Source of the DNA: 66-474 sp051954935
Lineage (GTDB): Bacteria; Pseudomonadota; Gammaproteobacteria; Xanthomonadales; Rhodanobacteraceae
Direction of reading: 5' to 3'
NCBI GenBank assembly: GCA_051954935.1
Contig: JBQCHG010000017.1
Location: 1 to 64,000, forward strand
Length of the DNA stretch: 64,000 nt
Under the pieces are notes generated by a model that was not told where the DNA came from, made no database searches, and saw only the letters and a program-made list of their open reading frames with translations. The position numbers were made by a program, and so were the translations under genes. The first letter of the stretch is position 1, and each line of letters opens with the position of its first letter. Positions 30,066 through 41,580 of the stretch are shown here, piece after piece.

Positions 30066-30133
30066 TGTGAAAACCCTTCCGGTTCTGTCGTTATTCTGGT
30101 GAATCCGCCCGGTCGGGCCGAACGGAACGCGCG

Positions 30134-30162
30134 AGTATAGCCCGGCCCCGCCCCGCAAGCAA
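30134..30162 (-). promoter_or_regulatory. Sigma-70 promoter of rplU-rpmA
   Basis: On the minus strand TTGCTT, a 17-bp spacer, then TATACT. The predicted leader is about 60 bases, long enough for translational control. Confidence 0.78.
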
Positions 30163-30229
30163 TTCGACCCGGAGGCCCGGAACCGGCGGTTTGCAAACAG
30201 GCCTCTCGGCCACATATCAAACCGGTTGG

Positions 30230-30235
30230 TATAGT
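30230..30235 (+). promoter_or_regulatory. Probable -10 element of uvrA
   Basis: TATAGT, about 40 bases before the uvrA ATG. No good -35 is visible; an AACCGGTT palindrome lies in the spacer. No canonical LexA box was seen. Confidence 0.5.
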
Positions 30236-30275
30236 AGCCGGCATTTCGCCGCGCAATCCCTCTGCACAAGGCCCC

Positions 30276-33130
<2,855 letters not shown>

Positions 33131-33134
<4 letters not shown>

Positions 33135-33697
33135 GCACGCGACGCCGTCGAAACAAGCCCGATGCGGAAGCCGGCCCGTCCGGCGCCAAAACGAACGCGC
33201 GTTCGCGCAAGGCGAGCAAGCAAGAACGCGCGGCGGAGAAGCCGATCGAGGCGGCGCCCGCTGAAACGCGCCCGACTCCGGATGCCCAGCAGCAACCCGC
33301 GCCACACGTACTGTTCTCCGCGCCCATTGCCGTGCGCTGGCGCGATCTTGATGCGTTCAACCACGTCAACAATTCAAACTTCCTCACCTATCTCGAGGAA
33401 GCGCGCCTGCGCTGGCTGAAGGACGTGCCGGGTCCGTGGTTCGACGCGCATTCGATGCCCCTGCTGGCCGCCGCGGAATTGAATTACCGCGCGCCGATCG
33501 AATGGCCCGCCGCGATCGTGGTGGAACTGTCCTGCGAACGGCTCGGCAATTCGTCCATCACGATCGGTCACCGGATCGTGGATGCAAAGGCGCCGCAGAA
33601 ACTCTATTGCGATGGTCGCACCGTGCTGGTGTGGGCCGACCCGACGACCGGCAGGCCGGTACCACTGCCCGAGGCGATCTGCAGCGCGGCGACGTGA
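33131..33697 (+). CDS. Hotdog acyl-CoA thioesterase with charged N-terminal extension
   Basis: 188 residues. The last 130 are a 4-hydroxybenzoyl-CoA-thioesterase-type hotdog domain: VRWRDLDAFNHVNNSNFLTY contains the catalytic Asp/Asn region, followed by YLEEARLRWL and AAAELNYRAPIEWP. Residues 1 to about 58 are rich in Arg, Lys, Ala, Pro and Glu and look disordered; that extension is unusual for the family. Co-translated with uvrA by a four-base overlap, although no functional link is obvious. The acyl-CoA substrate is unknown. Confidence 0.82.
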
Positions 33698-33827
33698 GGC
33701 CGCAGTGCGGGGAAAGCGCAGCAGTCCCGCCCGGCGAATTTGTCGCTGCTGCAGCCTTCTCGGCCCTACGATGCCATTCAGCCTCACTGGCTATCATGCG
33801 GCCACTACTCAGCAGAAGGAGCGCACG

Positions 33828-35300
33828 ATGCAACCCCGCCTGCTCACCGCCGCACTCGCGCTTGCGCTGGCCGCAACCGCCGCCTGCGCGGCCACCGATC
33901 CGCAACCCGGTCCCGCCGATGCGAACACGACGCTGACCATCTACCACGCCGACAACGACGCGCTGTTTTCCGGCGATGCACAGGGCGCGCTGGACAGCGG
34001 TCACGCGGTCGTACACGAAGTTCGCAAGGTGGACGTGCAGGTCGGCCAGCACACGTTGCGCCTGGGCGGCCTGCCCGCGAGCATCGAGCCCGAAGCGGTG
34101 CGGGTGAATTTCGGCAAGGGCGTGGATGTCACCGGCCACCGCATCGTGCTGGCGCGGGGCAGCGCCGACAGCGCGCTGAGCGGACACCTCGGCGAGCACG
34201 TCAGCGTGACCGGCAGCAACGGCCAGACGATTGCGGAGGGCACCCTCCTGGGCGCCGATGGCAATGGGCTGACCGTGCGCGGAGCAAACGGTTCGGTGAT
34301 CGTGGTGCACGACTACGCTACCGTGACGTTGCAACCTGGCTCGGTCAGCGGCGGCGGCAGCGTGCTGCTGGATGTGGACGCCAACGCCTCCGGCACACGC
34401 GACGCGCGGCTCACGTATTCGACTTCCGGCACGGGCTGGCGCGCCGCCTACTATGCCACTCTCGCTTCCGGCACCGCGTGCCGCATGCATTTCGATCCGC
34501 AGGCGTCCATAGCCAATCGCAGCGGGCGCGACTACGACAGTGCAACCATCAAGCTCATCGCAGGGCAACCGAATCTCGACGGCCAGCCGCGCATGTATAT
34601 GGGAAAAGCGATGATGGCCGAGGCCGCGCCGCCGCGGCCATTGCCACAACAAAACACGCTCGGCGACTACCGCAGCTTCACCCTGCCGCACCCGGTGGAT
34701 CTGCCCGACGGCACGGTCACGCTCACGCCGCTGTACGCGTCGTCCGACCTCGATTGCACGCGCCAGTATCTGCTGGAATCCGGCGGCACCTGGCATCCGC
34801 CGAAGCCGATCCTGCAAGCCGATTACGCCAACGACAGTTTCCAGGATCGCCCGATCGCATCCACGTTATTGTTCGATGCGCCGGCCGCGCTGCCCGCGGG
34901 CACGCTGCGCGCGTTCACGGTGGATCGTGACGGCGCGCCTGAACTGCTCGGCCAGGGTGACATTCCCGACACGCCGAAAGGGCAACAAGCGCGTGTCACG
35001 TTGGGCGAGAGTTTCGACCTGCGCGCCAGCCGCGAACGCACCGCGTTCTCGGCGGATCGCGCGGCTCGCACCATGGATGAGGCATTCCGGATCACGCTCA
35101 GCAATGGCGGCGATGACGCGCGCACGGTGACCGTGCGCGAGCACCCGAATCGCTGGAACGTTTGGAAATTGGTCTCGTCCAGCACGCAACCAAGCAAACA
35201 AACGCCCGACACGCTGGAGTTCGCGGTCAACGTCCCCGCGCACGGCAAGGCGGTGTTGGATTACCGCGTACGGTACACGTGGTTGCCGAAGGACGAATAA
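33828..35300 (+). CDS. Secreted DUF4139-domain protein
   Basis: 490 residues with a signal peptide (LLTAALALALAATAACA). The mature protein begins with a beta-rich region (TIYHADNDALFSGDAQ), and its middle and C-terminal parts match the DUF4139 pattern: TSGTGWRAAYYATL, YDSATIKLIAGQ, a FRITLSNGGDDARTVTVRE strand pair, and a final VLDYRVRYTW. Such proteins are exported and of unknown function. A good AAGGAG site precedes the ATG. There is no operon partner. Confidence 0.75.
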   Translation: MQPRLLTAALALALAATAACAATDPQPGPADANTTLTIYHADNDALFSGDAQGALDSGHAVVHEVRKVDVQVGQHTLRLGGLPASIEPEAVRVNFGKGVDVTGHRIVLARGSADSALSGHLGEHVSVTGSNGQTIAEGTLLGADGNGLTVRGANGSVIVVHDYATVTLQPGSVSGGGSVLLDVDANASGTRDARLTYSTSGTGWRAAYYATLASGTACRMHFDPQASIANRSGRDYDSATIKLIAGQPNLDGQPRMYMGKAMMAEAAPPRPLPQQNTLGDYRSFTLPHPVDLPDGTVTLTPLYASSDLDCTRQYLLESGGTWHPPKPILQADYANDSFQDRPIASTLLFDAPAALPAGTLRAFTVDRDGAPELLGQGDIPDTPKGQQARVTLGESFDLRASRERTAFSADRAARTMDEAFRITLSNGGDDARTVTVREHPNRWNVWKLVSSSTQPSKQTPDTLEFAVNVPAHGKAVLDYRVRYTWLPKDE

Positions 35301-35380
35301 GCCGGTTGCGGACTGCTGGATTTCGCGCCACCAGCTCTTTCGACGACCGGCACCCAACGACCGACAACCGAGACCCTCTC

Positions 35381-36139
35381 ATGCTCGAAAAAGTCGAACA
35401 CGACAACGGCATCCGCGAGCTGCGTCTGGCACGTCCCCCGGTCAACGCGCTGAATCCGGAACTGGTGCACGTGTTGCGTGAAGCGGTGGAAGCCGCACCG
35501 CGCGAGAGCGCGCAGGCACTGGTCATCTCCGGAAGCTCCGGCATCTTCTCCGCCGGGCTGGACGTGCCGGCACTGCTGGCGCTGGGGCGTACCGACATGC
35601 GTGCGTTCTGGCGCGAATTCTTCGCGCTGTGCGGCGCCCTGGCGCGTTCGTCCATCCCGGTTGCCGCGGCGATCTCCGGCCACTCGCCTGCAGGCGGCGC
35701 GGTGCTGGCGCTGTTCTGCGACTACCGGGTGATGGCGCGCGGCGCGTACCGAATCGGCCTGAACGAGGTGCAGGTCGGCCTGACCGTGCCCGATTGCATC
35801 CAGGCCGGCCTGCGCAGATTGATCGGGGCGTATCGCGCCGAACGCCTGCTGGTGCAGGGAACGATGCTGGACGCCGAGGCCGCATTGGCGACAGGCCTCG
35901 TGGACGAACTGGCCGACGTGGATTTCGTCAGCGCACGCGCGATCGGCTGGCTCGGCGACGTGTTGAAACTGCCACGCCAGGCAATGCTCTCCACACGCGC
36001 GCTGGCGCGTGCGGACCTGGCCGCGTTGTTCGCCGATCCGGCTTCGCTGCCGGTTGAAGCGTTCCTGGACACCTGGTTCGCGCCGGAAGCGCAGAACACC
36101 TTGCGCACGATGGTGGAGAGGCTCAAGGCGAAGAAGTAG
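35381..36139 (+). CDS. Enoyl-CoA hydratase/isomerase, likely delta3-delta2-enoyl-CoA isomerase
   Basis: 252 residues of the crotonase fold. ISGSSGIFSAGLDVPALL is the CoA/oxyanion loop, and GHSPAGGAVLALFCDYRVM is the second oxyanion segment. IGLNEVQVGLTVP resembles mitochondrial dodecenoyl-CoA isomerase (IGLNETQLG) more than hydratases, with the glutamate of NEVQ as probable catalytic base. It would act in beta-oxidation of unsaturated fatty acids. The 3' end overlaps the convergent sulfurtransferase gene by 17 bp. Confidence 0.8.
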   Translation: MLEKVEHDNGIRELRLARPPVNALNPELVHVLREAVEAAPRESAQALVISGSSGIFSAGLDVPALLALGRTDMRAFWREFFALCGALARSSIPVAAAISGHSPAGGAVLALFCDYRVMARGAYRIGLNEVQVGLTVPDCIQAGLRRLIGAYRAERLLVQGTMLDAEAALATGLVDELADVDFVSARAIGWLGDVLKLPRQAMLSTRALARADLAALFADPASLPVEAFLDTWFAPEAQNTLRTMVERLKAKK

Positions 36140-36980
36140 CGCCGGTCGCGATCGGCCGTGACGGATCACTGACATAGCCCGACCACGACGGCGCGAACAG
36201 CCGGGAGCCATGCAGGCCGGCCACTTCCATCGCCAGCAGGTTGTGCGCGGCGGTCACGCCGGAGCCGCACATGTGGATCACTTCGCCCGGATCACGGTCG
36301 CCCGTCACTGCCGCGAATTCCTCTCGCAGTCGCATCGGCGATTTGAAGCGACCGCTCACATCGAGGTTGTCGCCGAACGGGCGATTCAACGCGCCCGGCA
36401 CGTGGCCAGCTACCGGGTCGATCGGCTCCACTTCACCGCGATAGCGTGCCGCACCGCGCGCGTCGAGCAGCAGCATGGAACCATCGGCGCGCGACCGCTC
36501 GAGTTCCTCGTAATACACCACCTGGGCGGGATCGAAATGCACGTCCACCTGCGTGGGCTGGCGCGCGCGCGCCTCGCCCTGCTCGACTGGCAAACCGGCT
36601 TCGCGCCACGCACGCCAGCCACCATCCAGAACGCTCGCGGCGATGCCGCAGGTGCGCAGCATCCACCACAATCGCCCTGCCGCGAGCGCACCGCCCGCAT
36701 CGTCATAGGCAACAACGTGCTGACGCGGTGTCCAGGCCCAGTGCGACAGCGTCCGCGAGAACGCCTGTTCATCCGGAAGCGGGTGCCGGCCAAGCCCTTT
36801 CTTCGAGAGATCGGAGAGATCGCGATCGAGGCTGGCATACACCGCGCCGGGAACGTGCGCATCGAGGAACTCGCGCTCGCCTTTGCCGGGGTCGGACAAC
36901 TCGGAGCGGCAATCCACGATCAGCGTTTCGGAGGCCGGCAGCGCGGCCAGTGTGCGTGCCTCGATCAGCAGGTCGCTCAT
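36123..36980 (-). CDS. sseA: 3-mercaptopyruvate / thiosulfate sulfurtransferase
   Basis: 285 residues with two rhodanese domains. The N-terminal domain is inactive, and the C-terminal one carries the active-site loop HMCGSGVTA. CGSGVT is the loop of mercaptopyruvate sulfurtransferases; thiosulfate-preferring rhodaneses usually have CRKGVT. The substrate-binding arginine region is LGRHPLPDEQAF. The gene overlaps the upstream Nudix gene by four bases. Confidence 0.88.
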   Translation of the reverse strand: MSDLLIEARTLAALPASETLIVDCRSELSDPGKGEREFLDAHVPGAVYASLDRDLSDLSKKGLGRHPLPDEQAFSRTLSHWAWTPRQHVVAYDDAGGALAAGRLWWMLRTCGIAASVLDGGWRAWREAGLPVEQGEARARQPTQVDVHFDPAQVVYYEELERSRADGSMLLLDARGAARYRGEVEPIDPVAGHVPGALNRPFGDNLDVSGRFKSPMRLREEFAAVTGDRDPGEVIHMCGSGVTAAHNLLAMEVAGLHGSRLFAPSWSGYVSDPSRPIATGATSSP

Positions 36981-37600
36981 GGCATCAAACCCATCCTGCG
37001 CATCAGGTTCACCAGCATGAGCGCGGTCGCGCCCCAGATCAACGGATCGGTGCCGGCGTATTCGTACACGCGCCGGCTCCGCCCCCGCGAGATGAAGTCG
37101 CGTTCGCGCAGGTTGGCCGGATCGAGCAGGAACGCGAGCGGCACCTCGAACACCGACTCCACTTCGGCCGATTGCGGCGACAGCCGTGCATCGATGGCGA
37201 GGCGCGCGACAACCGGCGTGACGCAGTAACCGCTCACCGTTTCCAGGCAGTCAAGGAATCCCAGCGGTCGCACATCGCCCGGATCGAGGCCGACTTCCTC
37301 GCGGGCCTCGCGCAACGCGGTGGCGATCGCATCGGCGTCATCCGGATCGGCACGCCCACCCGGGAAAGCAACCTGGCCGGCATGCGTGCGTAGCCCGCTG
37401 TGACGCAGGGTGAAGACAACCGTCGGTTGCGGCACATCACGGATGCCAAGCAGCACCGCGGCCCGCGCGCGTGGTGCCTCGCCGAGCAAATCGAGCAACT
37501 CGGCGCGATTCCAGCCGGATTCCTGGGGCGGAATGTGCAGCGGATGCAGCGCACGCTTCACGGCCGCGAACGAAGCGTGCTGTTGTCCAGAAGTGCGCAC
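36977..37600 (-). CDS. Nudix hydrolase, CoA-pyrophosphatase type (NudL)
   Basis: About 207 residues. The Nudix box is readable as GGRADPDDADAIATALREAR ending EEVGL. VLLGIRDVPQPTVVFTLRHS before it and FEVPLAFLLDPANLRERDF after it match the CoA/acyl-CoA diphosphatase branch. The start is uncertain: the reading frame runs on into a cluster of repeated hairpins. I place it at a GTG inside the first hairpin; a GTG at 37561 is another option. No clear ribosome site is seen for either. Confidence 0.8.
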   Translation of the reverse strand: MRTSGQQHASFAAVKRALHPLHIPPQESGWNRAELLDLLGEAPRARAAVLLGIRDVPQPTVVFTLRHSGLRTHAGQVAFPGGRADPDDADAIATALREAREEVGLDPGDVRPLGFLDCLETVSGYCVTPVVARLAIDARLSPQSAEVESVFEVPLAFLLDPANLRERDFISRGRSRRVYEYAGTDPLIWGATALMLVNLMRRMGLMP

Positions 37601-37712
37601 AGGGACGTGCGCATTTTGATCTGCTTTTCTCATCACGGACGATGAGAGGGCTTCGGCGTGCGCACGGGAATACGCACTTTTTGATCCGCTCTTCTCATCA
37701 CGGAAAACGAGA
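37594..37712 (+). repeat. Array of four GGA-loop hairpins between the Nudix and DUF1289 genes
   Basis: On the plus strand: TGCGCA-CAGGGACG-TGCGCA (37594-37613), TCTCAT-CACGGACG-ATGAGA (37628-37647), GTGCG with a 10-nt loop CACGGGAATA and CGCAC (37658-37677), and a degenerate TCTC-ATCACGGAAAAC-GAGA ending near 37712. The first is followed by ATTTTGATC and the third by TTTTTGATC. The array is antisense to both neighbouring genes and covers the presumed Nudix start. Confidence 0.75.
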
Positions 37713-37904
37713 CAAACAGCCCGGCCGCTTCGGCAACACCTCACGCATGCAGCGCAAGCGCTCGGCGTCGCTCATTGTGCCCCAGCGCGCAATCTCGTCC
37801 AACGTGCGCCGACACCCGATGCAGAAGCCTTGGGGGTCGAGCCTGCACACGCCAATGCAGGGCGTGAGCGGCAACAATTGCGCATTTGCGGGGTCGGCAG
37901 CCAT
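37698..37904 (-). CDS. DUF1289 small cysteine-rich protein
   Basis: 68 residues. The sequence LTPCIGVCRLDPQGFCIGCR followed by RTLDEIARWGTMSDAER is the whole DUF1289 motif: four cysteines likely to bind a metal, then the W..M..ER signature. Function unknown. Copy B of the 111-bp repeat begins 18 bp upstream of its start codon. Confidence 0.88.
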   Translation of the reverse strand: MAADPANAQLLPLTPCIGVCRLDPQGFCIGCRRTLDEIARWGTMSDAERLRCMREVLPKRPGCLSRFP

Positions 37905-37922
37905 CAGGGAACCTGTTTCAGG

Positions 37923-38075
37923 CGTCGCGAGCGAAGGCAGGTTGCGCGTCGCCGGAGCGCAGGAAGCGGAGTGTACACGTCAGTACATGAGCATTCCTTG
38001 CCCAAAGCGGTACATCCATGTACGGGCCTGATCCGAGCGCCAGCTCACCGACGCGCAAGGTGCCGAGCGCAGCAG
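37923..38075 (+). repeat. 111-bp palindromic repeat, copy B (expanded)
   Basis: The outer parts match copies A and C, but the middle is about 42 bp longer. The extra DNA includes a minus-strand GTA-CATGGATG-TAC hairpin at 38010-38023, a member of the GGA-loop family. It fills the gap between the DUF1289 start and the FKBP stop. Confidence 0.8.
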
Positions 38076-38087
38076 ACCGAACAGGTT

Positions 38088-38795
38088 CTAAGGCTTCGCG
38101 TCGAGCAGCCGGATATCGAACACCAAGGCCTCGTTCGGCCCGATCCGCGGAGGCTGGCCACGTTCGCCGTAGGCCATCTGCGGCGGGATGAACACCTGCC
38201 AGTGGTCGCCGGTGTGCATGCGCGTGATCACCTGCTGCCAGCCGCGGATCATCTGGTCAACCGGAAACGTCACCGGCTGGCCGCGATCGTAGGTGTTGTC
38301 GAACACCGTCCCGTCCAGGAACGCGCCGCGGTACTGCAGGGTGACTTCGCTGCTCAGGGTCGGGCTCTTCTCGCCATGGCCGTCCTCCAGCACCTTGTAC
38401 TGCACGCCGGAAGGCAGCGTGACCACGCCCTTCTGCTGCCTGTTCTGCGCGAAGAATTTCTGGCTGCGCTCGAGATTGTCGGCAGCGAGCTTGGCGTAGG
38501 ACGCGCGCGCCTGCGCCACCATCTTCTGCTGCATTGCCGCGATCACCTGCTGCATTTCCTGCGGCGAATAGGCCGGCTTTTTCGCCCCGTAGCCATCCTG
38601 CACGCCACGCAGCACCGCGGAAATGTCTATCTGCAGTCCATGCTGGCCCAGGTCGCGACCGGCCTCGTAACCGAGCGCATAGGAAAGCTTGCGATCGCCA
38701 GCCGCCGGCCCGGTCTGCGCGCGCACGGACAACGGCAACGTTGCTGCCGCTGTCATGACCAACAGGCCGAATATGCCGGCGCTGCCGCTCCTCAT
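38088..38795 (-). CDS. Periplasmic FKBP-type peptidyl-prolyl isomerase (FkpA/Mip-like)
   Basis: 235 residues. A signal peptide (GLLVMTAAATLPLSVRAQ) is followed by a helical dimerisation domain (KLSYALGYEAGRDL, then AQARASYAKLAADNLERSQ) and a C-terminal FKBP domain (LPSGVQYKVLEDGHG, YRGAFLDGTVFDNTY, IPPQMAYGERG, LVFDIRLLD). It assists folding of exported proteins. A GGAGAG site precedes the ATG. Confidence 0.92.
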   Translation of the reverse strand: MRSGSAGIFGLLVMTAAATLPLSVRAQTGPAAGDRKLSYALGYEAGRDLGQHGLQIDISAVLRGVQDGYGAKKPAYSPQEMQQVIAAMQQKMVAQARASYAKLAADNLERSQKFFAQNRQQKGVVTLPSGVQYKVLEDGHGEKSPTLSSEVTLQYRGAFLDGTVFDNTYDRGQPVTFPVDQMIRGWQQVITRMHTGDHWQVFIPPQMAYGERGQPPRIGPNEALVFDIRLLDAKP

Positions 38796-38895
38796 CCAGA
38801 CTCTCCGAAGGGTTCGATCCGCGGGCGATACCCGCGCGATGCTAGATCATGCCGCCGGTTGTTGGAACATATCGACCGGCAAAGGTTCCCGGTCC

Positions 38896-38915
38896 CTGTG
38901 CGATCGTCCATGATC
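38896..38915 (-). repeat. CANGGAYG element overlapping the DUF1684 stop codon
   Basis: Minus strand CATGGACG flanked by GAT and ATC, plus a G-T pair. The 20-bp block is identical to one downstream of tRNA-Glu (51311-51330) and nearly all of it recurs near 59.96 kb. The TGA stop of the upstream gene is its first triplet. Confidence 0.6.
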
Positions 38916-39744
38916 AGGCTCTCAATCCGCTGTACTTCTTCTCCCCAGCCGTCACGCGCAGGTCCAGCCGGTTTTCCGGCGGCGCCAGCGGACAGGTGGC
39001 GAAAGCGGTGAAAGCGCAGGGCGGGTTGTAGGCCTTGTTGAAGTCCAGCACGATCTTGCCTGCTTGCGGTGGATCGGCATAGAGGAACCGGGCCGCGCCG
39101 TAGGTTTCGCGACCCGACGTGGCGTCGGCGAATATCAGGAACAGTTGCCTGTCGCCGGGTACCTCGATCACCGGCAGCAGCTCGTGCGTGCGGCCATCAC
39201 GTTCGAAAACCGCCTTGCCCGGCACCGGATACTTTTCCATCTGCCCTATCACATTGGCCGTTTCCAGCATCTGCGGCGGATCGAACGGTTTCCAGTCCGC
39301 AACGATGCGCCACGCTGGGTCGACTGGAAACGATTCGATGCCGGCAAATTGCGTGCGCGTTTCGGCTTTGCTGTCGCGCACGCGCAGCGCCTTGCGGCCG
39401 CCGCGATCTATCACGATGAAGTTGACACTGCCGAACGAGATGCGCGTGGGATTCGGCTCGAGGTCGTCGCGCAGGGCCGCCTCCGATTTCATTTCCCCGT
39501 CTACCAGTGCATCGCTGCCGGAAGCGAGTTGCAATACCAGGCTGCCGTCCGCGCGCCATTCGATCGAACCCAGATGTGCGGGCGCTGTCGCCAGCACGAT
39601 CGCGTTGTCGGCCGCGCTGCCGAGAGTGTTGGGCCCGGGCTCCAGCCAGTGCAATCCAGTAAGACTGAGCCAGCCGTCCGGCGCGTTCAGCCGCGCGATG
39701 CGCTGTGCGCGCCACTGTTCGATCTCGCGCGAGTAGTCATCCAT
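38914..39744 (-). CDS. DUF1684-family protein
   Basis: 276 residues. PDGWLSLTGLHWLEPGPNTL near the N-terminus, then GRETYGAARFLYADPP and KIVLDFNKAYNPPCAFTAFA with TCPLAPPENRLDL, are the conserved blocks of DUF1684. The AYNPPC and CPLAP segments suggest a metal- or ligand-binding site, but the family has no known biochemical role to my knowledge. The ATG chosen has AGGGAA upstream; a GTG two codons earlier is also possible. It follows mutL after 33 bp. Confidence 0.82.
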   Translation of the reverse strand: MDDYSREIEQWRAQRIARLNAPDGWLSLTGLHWLEPGPNTLGSAADNAIVLATAPAHLGSIEWRADGSLVLQLASGSDALVDGEMKSEAALRDDLEPNPTRISFGSVNFIVIDRGGRKALRVRDSKAETRTQFAGIESFPVDPAWRIVADWKPFDPPQMLETANVIGQMEKYPVPGKAVFERDGRTHELLPVIEVPGDRQLFLIFADATSGRETYGAARFLYADPPQAGKIVLDFNKAYNPPCAFTAFATCPLAPPENRLDLRVTAGEKKYSGLRA

Positions 39745-39777
39745 TCGCACTTCCCTTTCCTCACGCGCAAGCGCGTT

Positions 39778-41577
39778 CTATCTTCCACGCAAAAACAACT
39801 TGTCCAGCTCACCCATGCTCAATTGCGTCCAGGTCGGCCGACCGTGGTTGCACTGGCCGGAACGCTCGGTCGCCTCCATTTCGCGCAGAAGTGCGTTCAT
39901 TTCCGGCAAACTCAAGCGCCGGTGCGCGCGCACCGAGCCGTGGCAAGCCATGGTCGCCAACAGTTCGTTGTGCAGTTCTTCCAGCCGCCGCGAACTGCCG
40001 TGTTGCGCCAGTTCGCCGAGCACATCGCGCGCAAGCTGCGCGACGTCCGCGCCGTCCAGCAGCGTCGGAATGCGCCGCACGGTGATCTGCCGCGGACCGC
40101 TGCGATCCAGTTCGAGGCCGAATTCCGCCAGCGCGGAGGCATGCTCCTCGGCGGCTGCCGCTTCGCGCTCGCTTACCGCGACCACCAGCGGCACCAGCAG
40201 CAGTTGCGAACGCACGCCATTGCAGTCGCGGGCGGCTTTCAGTTTCTCGTAGGTCACGCGCTCGTGCGCAGCGTGCATGTCCACCAGCACCAGGCCGTGC
40301 GCGTTCTCCGCCAGGATGTAGACGCCGGCCAGCTGCGCCAGCGCGTAGCCGAGCGGTGGCGGGACGTCCTCGCGCGACTCCGGCATCGGCGCGGCAATCG
40401 CGGGTGAGGACTCCAGCAGGCGCGCATAAGCGTCCACCGGATTATCGCGAACAGCAAACCCCAAACCGGTCTGCGCGCGCCACGCGGGATAAGGCTGGGC
40501 CTCTCTCGTGGTTGCCGCGGGCGATTCTCCGACCGATTCCATTGCCTTGGCGACGGAATCGGCCGCCACCGCGCCAGCCCTCGTTTGCGCGATCGCCTCG
40601 TGCAGGGTGCGGAACAGGAAGTCGTGCACCAGCCGCGCTTCGCGGAAGCGCACTTCCGATTTGGCCGGATGCACGTTCACGTCGACGCTTTGCGGGTCGA
40701 GCTGCAGGAACAACACGAAGGCAGGATGGCGGCCATGGAAGAGCACGTCGGCGTACGCCTGTCGCACCGCGTGCGCGACCACGCGATCACGCACCAGTCT
40801 TCCATTGACGAAGAAATATTGCTGATCGGCCTGCGCGCGCGAAGCCGTCGGCAGCCCGACCCAGCCGTGCAGTTCCATCCCGGCCGCACTGTGCTCGATC
40901 CTCAAACAGTTTTCAGCAAAGGTGGAGCCCAGCAATTCCGCCGCACGTGCCAGTTGCGCGGATTCGTCGCGCGCGGGTTTCAGCAGGCGCACCGGCTTGC
41001 CGTTGTGGCTCAGGCGGAACTCGACGCCGTGGCGCGCCAACGCCAGCGACTTCACCAGTTCCTCGATGTGGCCGAACTCGGTGCGCTCGGCGCGCAGGAA
41101 CTTGCGCCGTGCGGGCACGGAGTGGAAAAGATCGTGGACTTCGATGGCGGTGCCGACAGCGCCGGCCGCGGGTTGCGGATCGCCGACGCGCGCCCCGCTT
41201 GCCTCGATGCGCCAGGCGTGTTCGTCGCTTTGCGTGCGCGATGTCAGTTGCAGGCGCGATACGGACGCGATCGATGCCAGCGCCTCGCCGCGAAACCCCA
41301 TGCTGGCCACACGCTCCAGATCGGCGAAGCTGGTGATCTTGCTGGTCGCGTGCGCGGCCAGCGCGAGCGGCAATTCCTCGCATGGAATGCCGCCACCATC
41401 ATCACGCACGCGAATCAGGCGCGCGCCCCCCTGCGCGACGTCAATCTCGATGCGCGTGGCACCGGCGTCGAGGCTGTTCTCCACCAGTTCCTTGACCACC
41501 GATGCCGGGCGCTCGATCACCTCGCCGGCGGCGATCTGGTTGACGAGCTCGAGGGACAGAGGACGGATCGGCGGCAT
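39778..41577 (-). CDS. mutL: DNA mismatch repair protein MutL
   Basis: 599 residues. The N-terminal GHKL ATPase is complete: ERPASVVKELVENSLDAGAT (motif I, catalytic Glu), RVRDDGGGIPCEEL, then ATSKI and SMGFRGEALASIASV. A linker near residues 340-400 is followed by a C-terminal dimerisation domain. It links MutS recognition to strand incision. The start codon lies 3 bp from a 269-bp nested inverted repeat, and no Shine-Dalgarno sequence is seen there. Confidence 0.97.
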   Translation of the reverse strand: MPPIRPLSLELVNQIAAGEVIERPASVVKELVENSLDAGATRIEIDVAQGGARLIRVRDDGGGIPCEELPLALAAHATSKITSFADLERVASMGFRGEALASIASVSRLQLTSRTQSDEHAWRIEASGARVGDPQPAAGAVGTAIEVHDLFHSVPARRKFLRAERTEFGHIEELVKSLALARHGVEFRLSHNGKPVRLLKPARDESAQLARAAELLGSTFAENCLRIEHSAAGMELHGWVGLPTASRAQADQQYFFVNGRLVRDRVVAHAVRQAYADVLFHGRHPAFVLFLQLDPQSVDVNVHPAKSEVRFREARLVHDFLFRTLHEAIAQTRAGAVAADSVAKAMESVGESPAATTREAQPYPAWRAQTGLGFAVRDNPVDAYARLLESSPAIAAPMPESREDVPPPLGYALAQLAGVYILAENAHGLVLVDMHAAHERVTYEKLKAARDCNGVRSQLLLVPLVVAVSEREAAAAEEHASALAEFGLELDRSGPRQITVRRIPTLLDGADVAQLARDVLGELAQHGSSRRLEELHNELLATMACHGSVRAHRRLSLPEMNALLREMEATERSGQCNHGRPTWTQLSMGELDKLFLRGR

Positions 41578-41580
41578 CTA

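Noticed and set aside
30213..30235. A LexA box in front of uvrA
   Set aside because: An AACCGGTT palindrome is present, but it matches neither CTGT-N8-ACAG nor an evident diverged LexA site.
37594..37712. A CRISPR-like array of hairpins
   Set aside because: Repeat units are not identical, spacers vary irregularly and no cas gene is near. The loop conservation fits RNA hairpins instead.
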